Positions 16,355-25,286 of a stretch of DNA of 64,000 nucleotides are shown here, in pieces. The notes below the pieces were generated by a model. That model saw only the letters and a list, made by a program, of their open reading frames with translations. It had not been told where the DNA came from and did no database searches. Source of the stretch: Ferrovibrio sp041906005 (GTDB taxonomy: Bacteria > Pseudomonadota > Alphaproteobacteria > Ferrovibrionales > Ferrovibrionaceae); contig NZ_JAYRJY010000001.1 of the NCBI RefSeq assembly GCF_041906005.1, positions 1,736,001 to 1,800,000 on the forward strand. Direction: 5' to 3'. The translations under genes and the position numbers were made by a program. Every line of letters starts with the position of its first letter. Within the stretch, counting starts at the first letter, position 1.

Positions 16355-16598
16355 GGTTCCTCCCGATCTTCTTATCGGACCGAACAGAAAATGTCGGTTC
16401 CGTCACATTTTCGCCTTGCCCTCGGGCGTAGGCTAGCTATCTGACCCAAAGAGCAAAAGAGCGGGCCGCACCGCCGGCAGGTCATTTCTTGATATCGGGC
16501 ATCCTTTTCATGATGCCGGAACCATAGCCGCAGCAAGTCGTTGAATTCGCAGTATTGAATCAAAAAGCATCGCGGCACCGCAGGGAGTAGAGTGGGCC

Positions 16599-17951
16599 AT
16601 GAGCGGAACCCTCACCATCGAGGACGGCACCATAGAGGCCGGCGCCCGCAGCGGCAGCAGAGCCGGCAAACATGACGCCGCCCGCGCTGCGCTGCTCGCC
16701 GGATACCAGGCCGTGCGCCAGCTCACCGAAACCCTGGCCGCGCCGCTCTCCCCAGAAGACCAGCAGCTACAGTCGATGCCCGATGCCAGCCCGACCAAAT
16801 GGCATCGCGCCCATACCACCTGGTTTTTCGAGACCTTCATCCTGCAGCCGCACAAGCCCGGCTATTGCGTGTTCGACGAGCATTTCAACTACCTGTTCAA
16901 TTCCTATTACGAGGCGCTCGGCGCTCGGCAGCCGCGCCCCGAACGTGGCCTGATCAGCCGGCCCGCCGCCGCCGCCGTCGCGCAATACCGCCATTACGTG
17001 GATGCGGCGATGACCGACCTGCTTGATTGCGCCGAGGATGCCACACTCGCCACACTCGCGCCGCTGATCGCGCTGGGCCTGGCGCATGAACAGCAGCACC
17101 AGGAATTACTGCTTACCGACATCAAGCACGCCTTCTCCAAACATCCCTTCGCTCCCGCCTATCAGCCGCCGCCGGGCTTCACGCGCCACGATCCGCCGCC
17201 GATGGGGTTCGTCGATTTCGAAGGCGGCATTGCCGAAACCGGCCACGATGGGCACGGTTTCGCATTCGACAACGAAGGCCCGCGCCATCGTGTGCTGCTG
17301 CATCCCTTCCGCCTGGCGACGCGGCCGGTCACCTGCGGCGAATATCTGGAATTCATGGCCGATGGTGGCTATGCGCGGCCGGATTTCTGGCTCTCGGACG
17401 GCTGGGCCTTGGTGCAGCGCGAAGGCTGGCAGACGCCGCTTTACTGGTCGCGCGATCCCCACCGCGATAATTGGCAGGTCTTCACCCTGATGGGCCGGCG
17501 CGCCGTCGATCCGTCAGAGCCAGTCTGTCATGTCTCGTTCTACGAAGCCGCTGCCTATGCCGCCTGGGCCGGCAAACGCCTGCCCACGGAAGCCGAATGG
17601 GAGCATGCCGCCGTCTCCGGACGCGCCGAGCATGGCGGCGGTTTTCTTGACCACCAGCATCCGCATCCGCGCCCGCTGCATCCCCATGATGACTCCAATG
17701 GCGCCGCAAGGCTGCGCGGCTATGGCGAGGTCTGGGAATGGACGCGCTCGGGTTACGAACCCTATCCCGGCTTCAAGCCGGCAGCCGGCGCCATCGGTGA
17801 GTATAACGGCAAGTTCATGGTGGGGCAGATCGTGCTGCGCGGCGGATCCTGCGCCACACCGCACGGCCATATCCGGCCTAGCTATCGCAACTTTTTCCCG
17901 CCGGCGGCCCGCTGGCAGTTTTCCGGCATCCGGCTGGCGGAGGATCTATGA
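16599..17951 (+). CDS. egtB: Ergothioneine biosynthesis protein EgtB (iron-dependent sulfoxide synthase)
   Basis: EgtB joins hercynine (trimethyl-histidine) to a thiol donor with oxygen, making the sulfoxide precursor of ergothioneine. The protein is 450 residues. An N-terminal DinB-like domain holds the iron-binding histidines, seen as HRAHTTWFFETF (about H69/H72) and HEQQHQELLLTDIKH (H163 and H167). A C-terminal formylglycine-generating-enzyme-like domain follows, with HPFRLATRPVTCGEYLEFMADGGY, then RLPTEAEWEHAA, and FPPAARWQFSGIRLAEDL at the end. The stop overlaps the egtD start as ATGA, so the two are translationally coupled. The 244-base gap upstream (16355-16598) should contain the promoter. 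Confidence 0.95.
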   Translation: MSGTLTIEDGTIEAGARSGSRAGKHDAARAALLAGYQAVRQLTETLAAPLSPEDQQLQSMPDASPTKWHRAHTTWFFETFILQPHKPGYCVFDEHFNYLFNSYYEALGARQPRPERGLISRPAAAAVAQYRHYVDAAMTDLLDCAEDATLATLAPLIALGLAHEQQHQELLLTDIKHAFSKHPFAPAYQPPPGFTRHDPPPMGFVDFEGGIAETGHDGHGFAFDNEGPRHRVLLHPFRLATRPVTCGEYLEFMADGGYARPDFWLSDGWALVQREGWQTPLYWSRDPHRDNWQVFTLMGRRAVDPSEPVCHVSFYEAAAYAAWAGKRLPTEAEWEHAAVSGRAEHGGGFLDHQHPHPRPLHPHDDSNGAARLRGYGEVWEWTRSGYEPYPGFKPAAGAIGEYNGKFMVGQIVLRGGSCATPHGHIRPSYRNFFPPAARWQFSGIRLAEDL

Positions 17952-18937
17952 ACCATCTCGCACTCCTGCGCCGTGACACGGCGATTTCCAATACGACAAC
18001 AGCCGCATTCGCCGCCGATGTTCAGGCCGGCCTGTCGGCGCGGCAGAAAAATCTGCCGGCGAAATATTTCTACGACCGGCGCGGCTCGGAACTCTTCGAG
18101 CAGATCTGCGACCTGCCGGAATATTACCCGACACGTACCGAGATCGGTCTCTTGCGCCGCCATGGCCGCGAGATGGCCCGGCTGATCGGGCCTGACGCCG
18201 AGATCGTTGAGTTCGGTGCTGGCGCATTGGTGAAGATCCGCCTGCTGCTCGATGCACTGGACCGACCGCGCGGCTTTCTCCCCATCGACATTTCCGGCGC
18301 GCACTTAAGCGATGCGGCCGCCGCATTGATGCGTGATCATCCCGGCCTGCGGGTGCGTCCCGTGGCCGGCGATTTCACTGCGCCCGATCTTGTCTTGCCG
18401 GCGCGGCTGCCCGGCACACGCTGTCGCGCCGGATTCTTCCCCGGTTCCACGATCGGCAATTTCACGCCCGAGGAGGCGCTTGGATTCCTGCGCGGCGCGG
18501 CGCGCATGCTGGGCGACGACAATACGGGCAACAGTGGCCTGCTGATCGGCGTCGACCTGGTGAAGGATCCCACGCTGCTGCATGCCGCCTATAACGATGC
18601 CGCCGGGGTGACAGCGGCTTTCAATCTAAACCTGCTGCGGCGGATCAATCGCGAGCTGGGCGGCGATTTCGTGCTGGAACGGTTCGCCCATTACGCCTTC
18701 TACCAGCCGCAGCACCAGCGCATCGAAATGCATCTGGTCAGCCTGGCCGCGCAGAGCGTGCGCATCGGCAACCGGCGCTACGATTTCGGCGCCGGAGAAT
18801 CCATACACACCGAGAATTCCTACAAATACACGCTCAGCGGTTTTCACCATCTGGCCGAACAGGCCGGCTTCCGGCCCGTCGCGGTATGGACCGATCCCGA
18901 CAACCTGTTCAGCCTGCACTGGCTGGCGCTCGACTGA
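17948..18937 (+). CDS. egtD: L-histidine N-alpha-methyltransferase EgtD
   Basis: EgtD uses three SAM to trimethylate histidine to hercynine, the first step of ergothioneine synthesis. The length, 329 residues, is normal. Family blocks are FYDRRGSELFEQICDLPEYYPTRTE (about 39-63), the SAM-site VEFGAGALVKIRLLLDAL, FFPGSTIGNFTPEEA, and the C-terminal GESIHTENSYKYTLSGF region that contacts histidine. egtB is coupled upstream. egtA, egtC and egtE are absent here, as in many proteobacteria that use cysteine directly and a distant lyase. It ends 3 bases before the convergent ABC permease gene. Confidence 0.96.
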   Translation: MNHLALLRRDTAISNTTTAAFAADVQAGLSARQKNLPAKYFYDRRGSELFEQICDLPEYYPTRTEIGLLRRHGREMARLIGPDAEIVEFGAGALVKIRLLLDALDRPRGFLPIDISGAHLSDAAAALMRDHPGLRVRPVAGDFTAPDLVLPARLPGTRCRAGFFPGSTIGNFTPEEALGFLRGAARMLGDDNTGNSGLLIGVDLVKDPTLLHAAYNDAAGVTAAFNLNLLRRINRELGGDFVLERFAHYAFYQPQHQRIEMHLVSLAAQSVRIGNRRYDFGAGESIHTENSYKYTLSGFHHLAEQAGFRPVAVWTDPDNLFSLHWLALD

Positions 18938-18940
18938 TAC

Positions 18941-20071
18941 TCACTGCTGCTGGCTGAGGAAGTCGCGGAAGCGTATTAGGCTGAAGGCAAAGGCCGCGGC
19001 ACCCATGGCCAGGATCGCCAGGAATTCCGGCCACACCACATCCAGCCCGGCGCCGCGCGACAGGATCGCCTGCGTCAGAGCCACATAATGCTTGGTCGGC
19101 AGAAGTTGCACCGCCATCTGCAGCCAATCGGGCATCGCTTCCAGCGGCGTGAAAGCACCCGATAACAACTGCATCGGCATCTGCACCAGCATGAACAGCA
19201 GGGCGAACTGCGCCATCGTGCGCGCCAGGGTGGCGAGGAAAATGCCTAAGGCGGCGGCGAAGAACAGGTAAATCGCGGTTCCGGCATAGAACAGCAGTAC
19301 CGAACCGGCCACCCGCAGGCCCAGCAAAGCCTCCAGAACCACGAACAGTGATACCAGCGACATGCTTAAGATCACGCCGCCATTGGCGAAGATCTTGGCC
19401 AGCATGATCTCGCTGGCGCGCACCGGCATCACCAGCAGGTGCTCCAGCGTGCCATGCTCGCGCTCGCGCATCAGCGCCGCCCCGGTCAGCAGGATGGCCA
19501 GCATGTTCAGAACCTGCAGCAGGGCCATGGCACCGGTGAACCAGGTGGATTCCAGGGTCTGGTTGAAGGCGACCCGCAGTTTCAGCTCCACGGCATCGCT
19601 GCCGGCGGCGGCATCGCGGCGCAGGAAGCGGCCGATCTCGTCGGCCACGATCGAACTGATGTAGTTGCCGCCGATACCGGCCTGCATCACCGCCGTGGCG
19701 TCGATCAGCAACTGGATTTCCGGGCCGCGACCCGCCAGCACATCGGCCTGGAAATCGGGCGGGATATTCAGCACGAAGGTATACCGCGCATGGTCCATGG
19801 CGCGGTCCACCTCCTGCGGTGCCACCATTACCGGCGCCTGGAAACGCGGCGGCTGAAAGGCATCGATAATCCGCTGGGACAGGGCCGACCGATCCTCATC
19901 CACGACACCCAGGGATGCCCGCACCAGATCATGCGAGGTGCCGGTGGCCTGGGCATAGACCATCAGCGTGCATGCATAGATCATGAAGATGAACAGCACG
20001 CGGTCGCGCAGCAGACTGGTGATTTCCTTGCGGCAAAGCTGCCAGATGTTGCGCAGGCTCAGCATCGTCAT
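18941..20071 (-). CDS. ABC-2 type exporter permease (YhhJ-like)
   Basis: This 376-residue inner-membrane permease is the last gene of a hlyD-rbbA-permease operon. It has an N-terminal transmembrane segment (DRVLFIFMIYACTLMVYAQATG), a large periplasmic region (about 40-170, beginning SHDLVRASLGVVDEDRS), then five or so membrane segments. ALMREREHGTLEHLLVMPVRASEIMLAKI is the signature coupling region of ABC2_membrane_3 proteins. I chose the ATG at 20071, whose ATGA overlaps the stop of the upstream gene, over the longer frame to 20098. It would pair with the C-terminal membrane domain of the upstream fusion protein. Confidence 0.9.
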   Translation of the reverse strand: MTMLSLRNIWQLCRKEITSLLRDRVLFIFMIYACTLMVYAQATGTSHDLVRASLGVVDEDRSALSQRIIDAFQPPRFQAPVMVAPQEVDRAMDHARYTFVLNIPPDFQADVLAGRGPEIQLLIDATAVMQAGIGGNYISSIVADEIGRFLRRDAAAGSDAVELKLRVAFNQTLESTWFTGAMALLQVLNMLAILLTGAALMREREHGTLEHLLVMPVRASEIMLAKIFANGGVILSMSLVSLFVVLEALLGLRVAGSVLLFYAGTAIYLFFAAALGIFLATLARTMAQFALLFMLVQMPMQLLSGAFTPLEAMPDWLQMAVQLLPTKHYVALTQAILSRGAGLDVVWPEFLAILAMGAAAFAFSLIRFRDFLSQQQ

Positions 20072-22800
20072 GCCTCCTGCTTGCGCAGGAACAGCCACGC
20101 CATGGCGAGCAGAATGGGCCAGAAGGCGGCGGTGGCAAGGATGAAGGGTATCAGGTCAACCAGCCCCAGCCCCTTGGTGAAGGCGCCAACGCTGGTGCGC
20201 AGAAAATAGGTGGCTGGGAAGCTCGAGCCGATCAACCGTGCCCCGCCCTGCAGGGTCGAAACCGGTTGCATCAGGCCGGAGAAATGCACCGTGGGCATGA
20301 TGGTCAATACGGCTGTGCCGAACATGGCCGCAACCTGGCTCTGGGTGAAGCAGGACGTGACCATGCCGATGCCGGTGCTGGCCAGCACATAGAAAAACCC
20401 GCCAATCAGCAGGCCGAGCAGGCTGCCCTTCAGCGGCACGCCGAAAATGAACACTGCCATCGCGGTCAGCACCAGCACGTTTACATAGGCCAGCGCCACA
20501 TAGGGCGCCTGCTTGCCCAGCAGGAATTCCAGTTTCCGTACCGGCGTCACGTACAGGTTCGTGATCGAGCCGCGTTCACGCTCCGATACCACGCCCAGCG
20601 TGGCGAGGATCGCCGGGATCAGCATCAGCATCATGGCAAACAGGGCCGGCACCATGGCATCGATGCTGCGGAAAGCCTGGTTGTAGCGATAGCGCATGAC
20701 CAGGCTGGCCGACGGACTCGCGCTGATGCCTTGCTGTCGCGCCAAATCGGCCAGGAAACTGGCATGCGCACCATTCACATATCCCTCGATGGTCTCGGCG
20801 CGGAACGGCATGCCGCCGTCGATCCAGACCGAAACCTCCGGTGCACGGCCACGACGCAGATCGGCGCCGAAATTGGGCGGAATCTCGATGGCCAGGGCGA
20901 TCCGGTTGCCGCGCAGCCGTTGCACCAGCGTCGCGCCATCGGCCGCATCCATTTCGCGTTTAAAATACGACGATCCAGAATAGGTCTCGACATAGGCGCG
21001 GCTTTCCGGCGTGCCGTCGCGGTCCAGCACGGAGAATGTGACATTGTCGACGTCGAAGGTGATGCCGAAGCCGAAAACCAGCATCAGGATGACGGTACCA
21101 AACAGCGCAAAGGCCAGCCGAATCGGATCACGCAGCAATTCGATGCTCTCGCGCCAGGCATAGGCACGCAGGCGCCGGCCCGAGAACCAACCGCGCGGAG
21201 CAGCGGGCGTTTCCGTTTGCGCAGTCATGATCGCGGGTGTGGGTTCCTCCACGCTGCGGCCGCCCAGTTCCATATAGGAGATGAAAGCCTCTTCCAGGCT
21301 GGCAGCATTCTGCGCCTGCTGCAACTCAGCCGGTGCGCCGGTGGCGATCACGCGGCCGGCATGCATGAAGGCGACGCGGTCACAGCGTGTCGCCTCTGTC
21401 ATGTAATGGGTGGAAATGAAAATGGTGACGCCCTGCTCACGCGCCAGACGCAGCAATTCGCGCCAGAAGCTTTCGCGCGCCACCGGATCGACGCCCGAGG
21501 TCGGCTCGTCCAGAATCAGGATTTCCGGATCATGAATGATCGCGACCGCCAGAGACAGGCGCTGGCGCACGCCCATCGGCAGGGTATCCGCCACTGCATC
21601 CAGATGATCCTTCAGATCGAAATGGCTCACCATTGCCTTGCTGCGTTCCAGGGCACGGGCATTGTCCAGACCGTAAAGCGCGGCATGCAGCATCAGGTTC
21701 TGCCGCACTGTCAGCTCGCCATACAGCGAAAAGCTCTGCGCCATGTAGCCGATGCGGCGACGGATGGAAAAATCCCCGGCCGAAATCGCCTGGCCGAACA
21801 GAAAGCCTTCGCCTTCCGTGGCCGACAACAGGCCGGTGAGCATCTTCATGGTCGTGGTTTTGCCGCAGCCATTGGAGCCCAGAAAACCGAAAATCTCACC
21901 GCGCCGGATCGCCAGATCGACATGATCGACGGCGGTGAAATCGCCAAAGCGGCGCGTCAGGCCCTTGGCCGCGATCACCGGCTCCTCCGTTTCGCCGAAA
22001 CGCGGCGGCGGCAGGGCCGGTTCACCATCCAGGCCGCCACGTCTTTCCTTGGGCAGCAGCGCGATGAAAGCCTGTTCCAGTGATGCCGTGCCACTCTGTG
22101 CCTTCAGATCGGCTGGGCTGCCGCCGGCGAGAATGCGACCCTGGTCCAGCATCATCACATGGCTGAAACGCTCGGCCTCGTCCATCGTCGAGGTGGCAAC
22201 CAGCAAGGCCAGTTGCGGCCGGCTCTGGCGGATGGTCTCGATCAGGTCCCAGAATTGCCGGCGCGACAGTGGATCCACGCCGGTGGTGGGCTCGTCGAGA
22301 ATCAGAAGATCAGGGTCGTGCACCAACGCACAGCACAGGCCCAGCTTCTGCTTCATGCCGCCCGAGAGCTTGTGCATTGGCCGGTCGGCAAAGGGCGACA
22401 GGCCGGTGGCCTCCAGCAAAATGGGTATGCGGCGGTCGCGCTCGGCACGGTCATGGCCGAACAGGCGGGCGAAGAAAGCGACGTTCTCGGCCACCGTGAG
22501 ATTGGCATAGAGATTGCGGCCCAGACCCTGCGGCATATAGGCAATGCGCGGCTGCACGCCCTCGCGCGCGTTGCGGCTGGCATAATCGGCGCCCAGCGCC
22601 GTGATACTGCCCTGCTGCAGCTTCTTGGCGCCCGAGGCCAGCGCCAGCAAGGTCGATTTGCCGACGCCATCGGGGCCGACCAGCGCCAGCGCGGCCCCCG
22701 GCGCCAGATCGAGGCTCACATCCTCCAGCGCGACGGTCTTGCCGTAACGATGGCTGACATGGGCGATGCTCAGACCGCCATGCGGATCGCCGGCATTCAT
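20068..22800 (-). CDS. ABC exporter fusion: two ATPase domains plus permease (RbbA-like)
   Basis: This 910-residue protein combines two nucleotide-binding domains and one ABC-2 permease domain. NBD1 has Walker A GPDGVGKST (about residues 38-46) and LSGGMKQKLGL...LLILDEPTTGVDP. NBD2 has GSNGCGKTTTMK and a degenerate signature MGVRQRLSLAVAI before ILILDEPTSGVDP. The C-terminal part has a first membrane helix (IRLAFALFGTVILMLVFGFG), a periplasmic domain, and VSERERGSITNLYVTPVRKLEFLLGKQ before the last helices. The layout equals E. coli RbbA (YhiH), which lies between yhiI and yhhJ homologues just as here. The substrate is unknown. It overlaps its neighbours by ATGA on both sides. Confidence 0.9.
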   Translation of the reverse strand: MNAGDPHGGLSIAHVSHRYGKTVALEDVSLDLAPGAALALVGPDGVGKSTLLALASGAKKLQQGSITALGADYASRNAREGVQPRIAYMPQGLGRNLYANLTVAENVAFFARLFGHDRAERDRRIPILLEATGLSPFADRPMHKLSGGMKQKLGLCCALVHDPDLLILDEPTTGVDPLSRRQFWDLIETIRQSRPQLALLVATSTMDEAERFSHVMMLDQGRILAGGSPADLKAQSGTASLEQAFIALLPKERRGGLDGEPALPPPRFGETEEPVIAAKGLTRRFGDFTAVDHVDLAIRRGEIFGFLGSNGCGKTTTMKMLTGLLSATEGEGFLFGQAISAGDFSIRRRIGYMAQSFSLYGELTVRQNLMLHAALYGLDNARALERSKAMVSHFDLKDHLDAVADTLPMGVRQRLSLAVAIIHDPEILILDEPTSGVDPVARESFWRELLRLAREQGVTIFISTHYMTEATRCDRVAFMHAGRVIATGAPAELQQAQNAASLEEAFISYMELGGRSVEEPTPAIMTAQTETPAAPRGWFSGRRLRAYAWRESIELLRDPIRLAFALFGTVILMLVFGFGITFDVDNVTFSVLDRDGTPESRAYVETYSGSSYFKREMDAADGATLVQRLRGNRIALAIEIPPNFGADLRRGRAPEVSVWIDGGMPFRAETIEGYVNGAHASFLADLARQQGISASPSASLVMRYRYNQAFRSIDAMVPALFAMMLMLIPAILATLGVVSERERGSITNLYVTPVRKLEFLLGKQAPYVALAYVNVLVLTAMAVFIFGVPLKGSLLGLLIGGFFYVLASTGIGMVTSCFTQSQVAAMFGTAVLTIMPTVHFSGLMQPVSTLQGGARLIGSSFPATYFLRTSVGAFTKGLGLVDLIPFILATAAFWPILLAMAWLFLRKQEA

Positions 22801-23798
22801 TGCGTCGCTTGGGTTGCGACTTTCGCCGTCAGGTCGGAGTCAAGCCAGGCCGGCCAAACAGCGCCGGCATCCAGCCGTACATAGGCCATGCCGGTCAGGC
22901 CGGTTTTCACCTGATCCAGGTATTCCTGAACCAGACTCTGCGGCACGCGCGCCTTGATGCGAAACATCATGCGTTCACGTTCGCTGCGCGTCTCCACCTG
23001 CTTGGGCGTGAACTGCGCCCGCGAGGATACGAACGACACCCGGGCCGGCACCGCACGGGTGCTGGCCGCATCCAGCAACAGCCGTGCCTCGGCGCCGATC
23101 GCCACGCGGCCGGCCGATTCCGAGGGTAGGAAGAAGGTCATGTAGACATCGGAAAGATCGAGCAGCGTGGCGACTTTGCCGCCGGCGCCCAGCACCTCGC
23201 CGGCCTCGGCCAGGCGAAAGAGGATACGCCCCGCCCGCGGTGCAGTGAGGGTGCCATCCTTCAGCAGGTCGCGAATACGTTCGGCCTCGGCTTCGGCGAC
23301 ATGGATTGCCGCGTCGGCGCCGCCGAGTTTGCTTTCGGCCGCCGCCAGCGCGGCTTCCGCCGTGCGGCGGATGTTGCGCTGCTGGTCGACCTTCTGCTCG
23401 GAGACGAAATTCTTGCCCGACAGCACCAGTGCGCGCTGCAATTCCTTGTCGGCGAGGGAAAGTTCGCTCTGGCGCTGGTTGATCTCGGCCAACACCTGAT
23501 TGCGCGATTGCTGGGCCTGGGCGATCTGCGCCTCGGCCGAGCGCAACTGCGCTTCCAGTTCGCGGGTGTCGAGTCTGGCGATCACCTGGCCGGCCTGCAC
23601 CAGATCACCTTCCTCCACATTCACTTCCAGCACGCGGGCGGCGTATTTGGTGGCGATGTCGATCTCGTTGGCTTCGATGCGGCCATTGCCGGCGGCAAAG
23701 CCGGGCGGCAGGGCGGCCCGACGCTGTTGCAGGTACCACCAGCCGCCGGCACCGCCGGCCAGCACGACCAGCAACAGGATCAACAGAATACGACGCAT
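22797..23798 (-). CDS. HlyD-family periplasmic adaptor (YhiI-like)
   Basis: This 333-residue membrane-anchored adaptor has a single N-terminal helix (ILLILLLVVLAGGAGGWWYLQQ). The first biotinyl-lipoyl half follows (GRIEANEIDIATKYAARVLEVNVEEGDLVQAGQVIARLD). A long alpha-helical hairpin spans about 75-165 (LEAQLRSAEAQIAQAQQSRNQ and onward), then the second lipoyl half (DGTLTAPRAGRILFRLAEAGEVLGAGG) and a beta-barrel. It should bridge the RbbA-like pump to an outer-membrane channel that is not encoded here. It is the first gene of the exporter operon and overlaps the next by ATGA. A 139-base gap separates it from the DUF3861 gene, so it may have its own promoter. Confidence 0.92.
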   Translation of the reverse strand: MRRILLILLLVVLAGGAGGWWYLQQRRAALPPGFAAGNGRIEANEIDIATKYAARVLEVNVEEGDLVQAGQVIARLDTRELEAQLRSAEAQIAQAQQSRNQVLAEINQRQSELSLADKELQRALVLSGKNFVSEQKVDQQRNIRRTAEAALAAAESKLGGADAAIHVAEAEAERIRDLLKDGTLTAPRAGRILFRLAEAGEVLGAGGKVATLLDLSDVYMTFFLPSESAGRVAIGAEARLLLDAASTRAVPARVSFVSSRAQFTPKQVETRSERERMMFRIKARVPQSLVQEYLDQVKTGLTGMAYVRLDAGAVWPAWLDSDLTAKVATQATQ

Positions 23799-23937
23799 GT
23801 CAGCGGCCCCTCCGTCAGGCCCCGGGCCCCGGATCGGAGCGCATTAAAGACTGCGCTGCCAGCCTTGATGCTGCATTGCGGTAAATCAAGCGAAATCCGG
23901 CAACTGACGTCGATTGTGACGGCAGTCACCGGCTTGT

Positions 23938-24282
23938 CTAGCCGGCCTGCGCCGCCCGGCCACGTTCCTTCAGACCGCCAATGAAAGCGCGGATCGCCGG
24001 GCTGAGGGCGGCAAAGAGCGGATCGTCGCGGCGTTTCAGCATCACTTCGGAAAACAGCTTCAACCCGATGCCCAGCGAGGCAGCCTCGTCGGGCTGATAC
24101 GCGCCGCTGGATTGCAGACGCGCGACGATACCCAGGATATCGTCATGGTTCACCGCCTCGAAACACAGCGGCGGCTGGATCGGCGTATCCTCGCGGGGGC
24201 CGCCCAGATGTTCGATGGTGACGCGGTACCGATGGCCTCGCATGCTGTGGCCTTTCCAGGTTGCCAGATCACTGCCCCACAT
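23938..24282 (-). CDS. DUF3861 family protein
   Basis: This 114-residue cytoplasmic protein is of unknown function. The core MRGHRYRVTIEHLGGPREDTP...PLCFEAVNHDDILGIVARLQ...SLGIGLKLFSEVMLKRRDDPLF matches the DUF3861 family. I place the start at the ATG at 24282, because a strong Shine-Dalgarno (AGGGGGG) sits 5 bases before it. An in-frame GTG at 24303 overlaps the padR stop as GTGA and would add seven residues. It lies between the PadR regulator and the exporter operon on the same strand, so it is probably part of the same regulon. Confidence 0.82.
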   Translation of the reverse strand: MWGSDLATWKGHSMRGHRYRVTIEHLGGPREDTPIQPPLCFEAVNHDDILGIVARLQSSGAYQPDEAASLGIGLKLFSEVMLKRRDDPLFAALSPAIRAFIGGLKERGRAAQAG

Positions 24283-24299
24283 TGATCCCCCCTGCACGC

Positions 24300-24941
24300 T
24301 CACTGCTGTCCGCGAATGTCCTTCGCGGCACGCACCAGGATGTCGATGATGCGGCGCTGTTCCTCGGGCGCGGCATCGGCCTTTTCCAGCAATGCAAGCT
24401 TCAGATTGCGCCGCGCCGCACGCATGTTGGTTGACGCCTCTGCTCCGGCATCCTCCATATCCTCGCCGCCGCGGAAGAACTGCTTTGCGCGCGCCACTTT
24501 CTCACCGATGCGGGCCAGCTGGCCCAGCATGGCATCGGCCTGGGCGCGATGATCGCCCAGATAGGCGGCGCCCGTTTCGGTCAGGCTGTACAGCTTCTTG
24601 GTGCCCTCGGCCGCCACGCTGGCATGGCCGATTTCTTCCAGGTATGTCAGCGCCGGATAGATCACGCCGGGGCTGGGCGCATAGAAGCCCGAGGAATGTT
24701 CCTCCAGCGCCTTGATGATCTCGTAGCCATGGCGCGGCTTCTGTTCCAGCAGGGCAAGGATCAGCAGCTGAAGGTCGGCCGCATTGACCATGCGGCTGGC
24801 GCGGAAACCATGGCCGCCTAGGCCGCCCTCGTCATCGAAGAAAGCGGCGAATTTGCCCCGGAAACCGCCGTGACGATGGCCACGGCGCATACAGCGATGC
24901 GCAGCTTTCTCCCGCATCACGTTGAAAATAAAAGGATTCAT
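24300..24941 (-). CDS. PadR-family regulator with His-rich N-terminal extension (YqjI-like)
   Basis: This 213-residue transcriptional regulator has a PadR winged helix at about residues 47-125: ADLQLLILALLEQKPRHGYEIIKALEEHSSG, then FYAPSPGVIYPALTYLEEIGHASVAAEGTKKLYSLTETG. A helical C-terminal dimerisation region follows. The first 45 residues are an extra Arg/His/Gly-rich arm (EKAAHRCMRRGHRHGGFRGKF...GGHGFRA) as in E. coli YqjI, where such an arm binds nickel and tunes repression. Metal sensing here is inference. A perfect TATCTTAAGATA palindrome lies 34 bases upstream and is the likely operator, implying autoregulation. It starts at the ATG at 24941 and precedes DUF3861 and the exporter operon. 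Confidence 0.88.
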   Translation of the reverse strand: MNPFIFNVMREKAAHRCMRRGHRHGGFRGKFAAFFDDEGGLGGHGFRASRMVNAADLQLLILALLEQKPRHGYEIIKALEEHSSGFYAPSPGVIYPALTYLEEIGHASVAAEGTKKLYSLTETGAAYLGDHRAQADAMLGQLARIGEKVARAKQFFRGGEDMEDAGAEASTNMRAARRNLKLALLEKADAAPEEQRRIIDILVRAAKDIRGQQ

Positions 24942-24975
24942 GTTTACTCCTGTCATTCGATAGTGTCTTTCGACG

Positions 24976-24987
24976 TATCTTAAGATA
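24976..24987. promoter_or_regulatory. Probable PadR operator (perfect palindrome)
   Basis: TATCTTAAGATA is a perfect 12-bp palindrome 34 bases upstream of the padR start, inside an AT-rich stretch (24960-25010) that also has TAGTGTC and GATAGTA half-site-like words. Its position over the expected promoter suits a repressor site. PadR/YqjI-type regulators are known to bind TATC...GATA palindromes of this kind. Confidence 0.65.
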
Positions 24988-25039
24988 TAGTTTGCGATAG
25001 TAATGTCAAGACTGGCTTTGAAAATACGGTCTGAAAGGA

Positions 25040-25126
25040 TGGTGCCCGCTGCCGGACTCGAACCGGCACGGCCTTGCGGCCTCGGGATTTTAAGTCCCGT
25101 GCGTCTACCAATTCCGCCAAGCGGGC
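25040..25126 (-). tRNA. tRNA-Leu (anticodon TAA)
   Basis: This 87-nt gene folds as a class II tRNA. The acceptor stem is GCCCGCT/AGCGGGC with discriminator A and an encoded CCA (25040-25042). The D arm is GGCGGAATTGGTAGACGC. The anticodon stem-loop is CGGGA-CTTAAAA-TCCCG with anticodon TAA, the long variable arm is GGCCGCAAGGCC, and the T arm is GCCGGTTCGAGTCCGGC. It reads UUA and UUG codons. UUA is rare in a genome of this GC. Confidence 0.96.
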
Positions 25127-25286
25127 AGGCGCCTCCTCTCTACGGGCGACGACCGGCCGGGTCAATCGGCCGCGTTTTGACACAGTCATATACTTTGTTT
25201 CCAGGCAGATACTCGCACACCTCGCTTCCGAAAAAGACGACTCTTCCCATCGCTCTTTCCGTTGTGCAGCGGTATATGCTGCGATC

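Noticed and set aside
20266..22083. 605-codon plus-strand ORF antisense to the RbbA-like gene
   Set aside because: Low-complexity His/Gln/Arg-rich translation without family features. The opposite strand has two complete ATPase domains.
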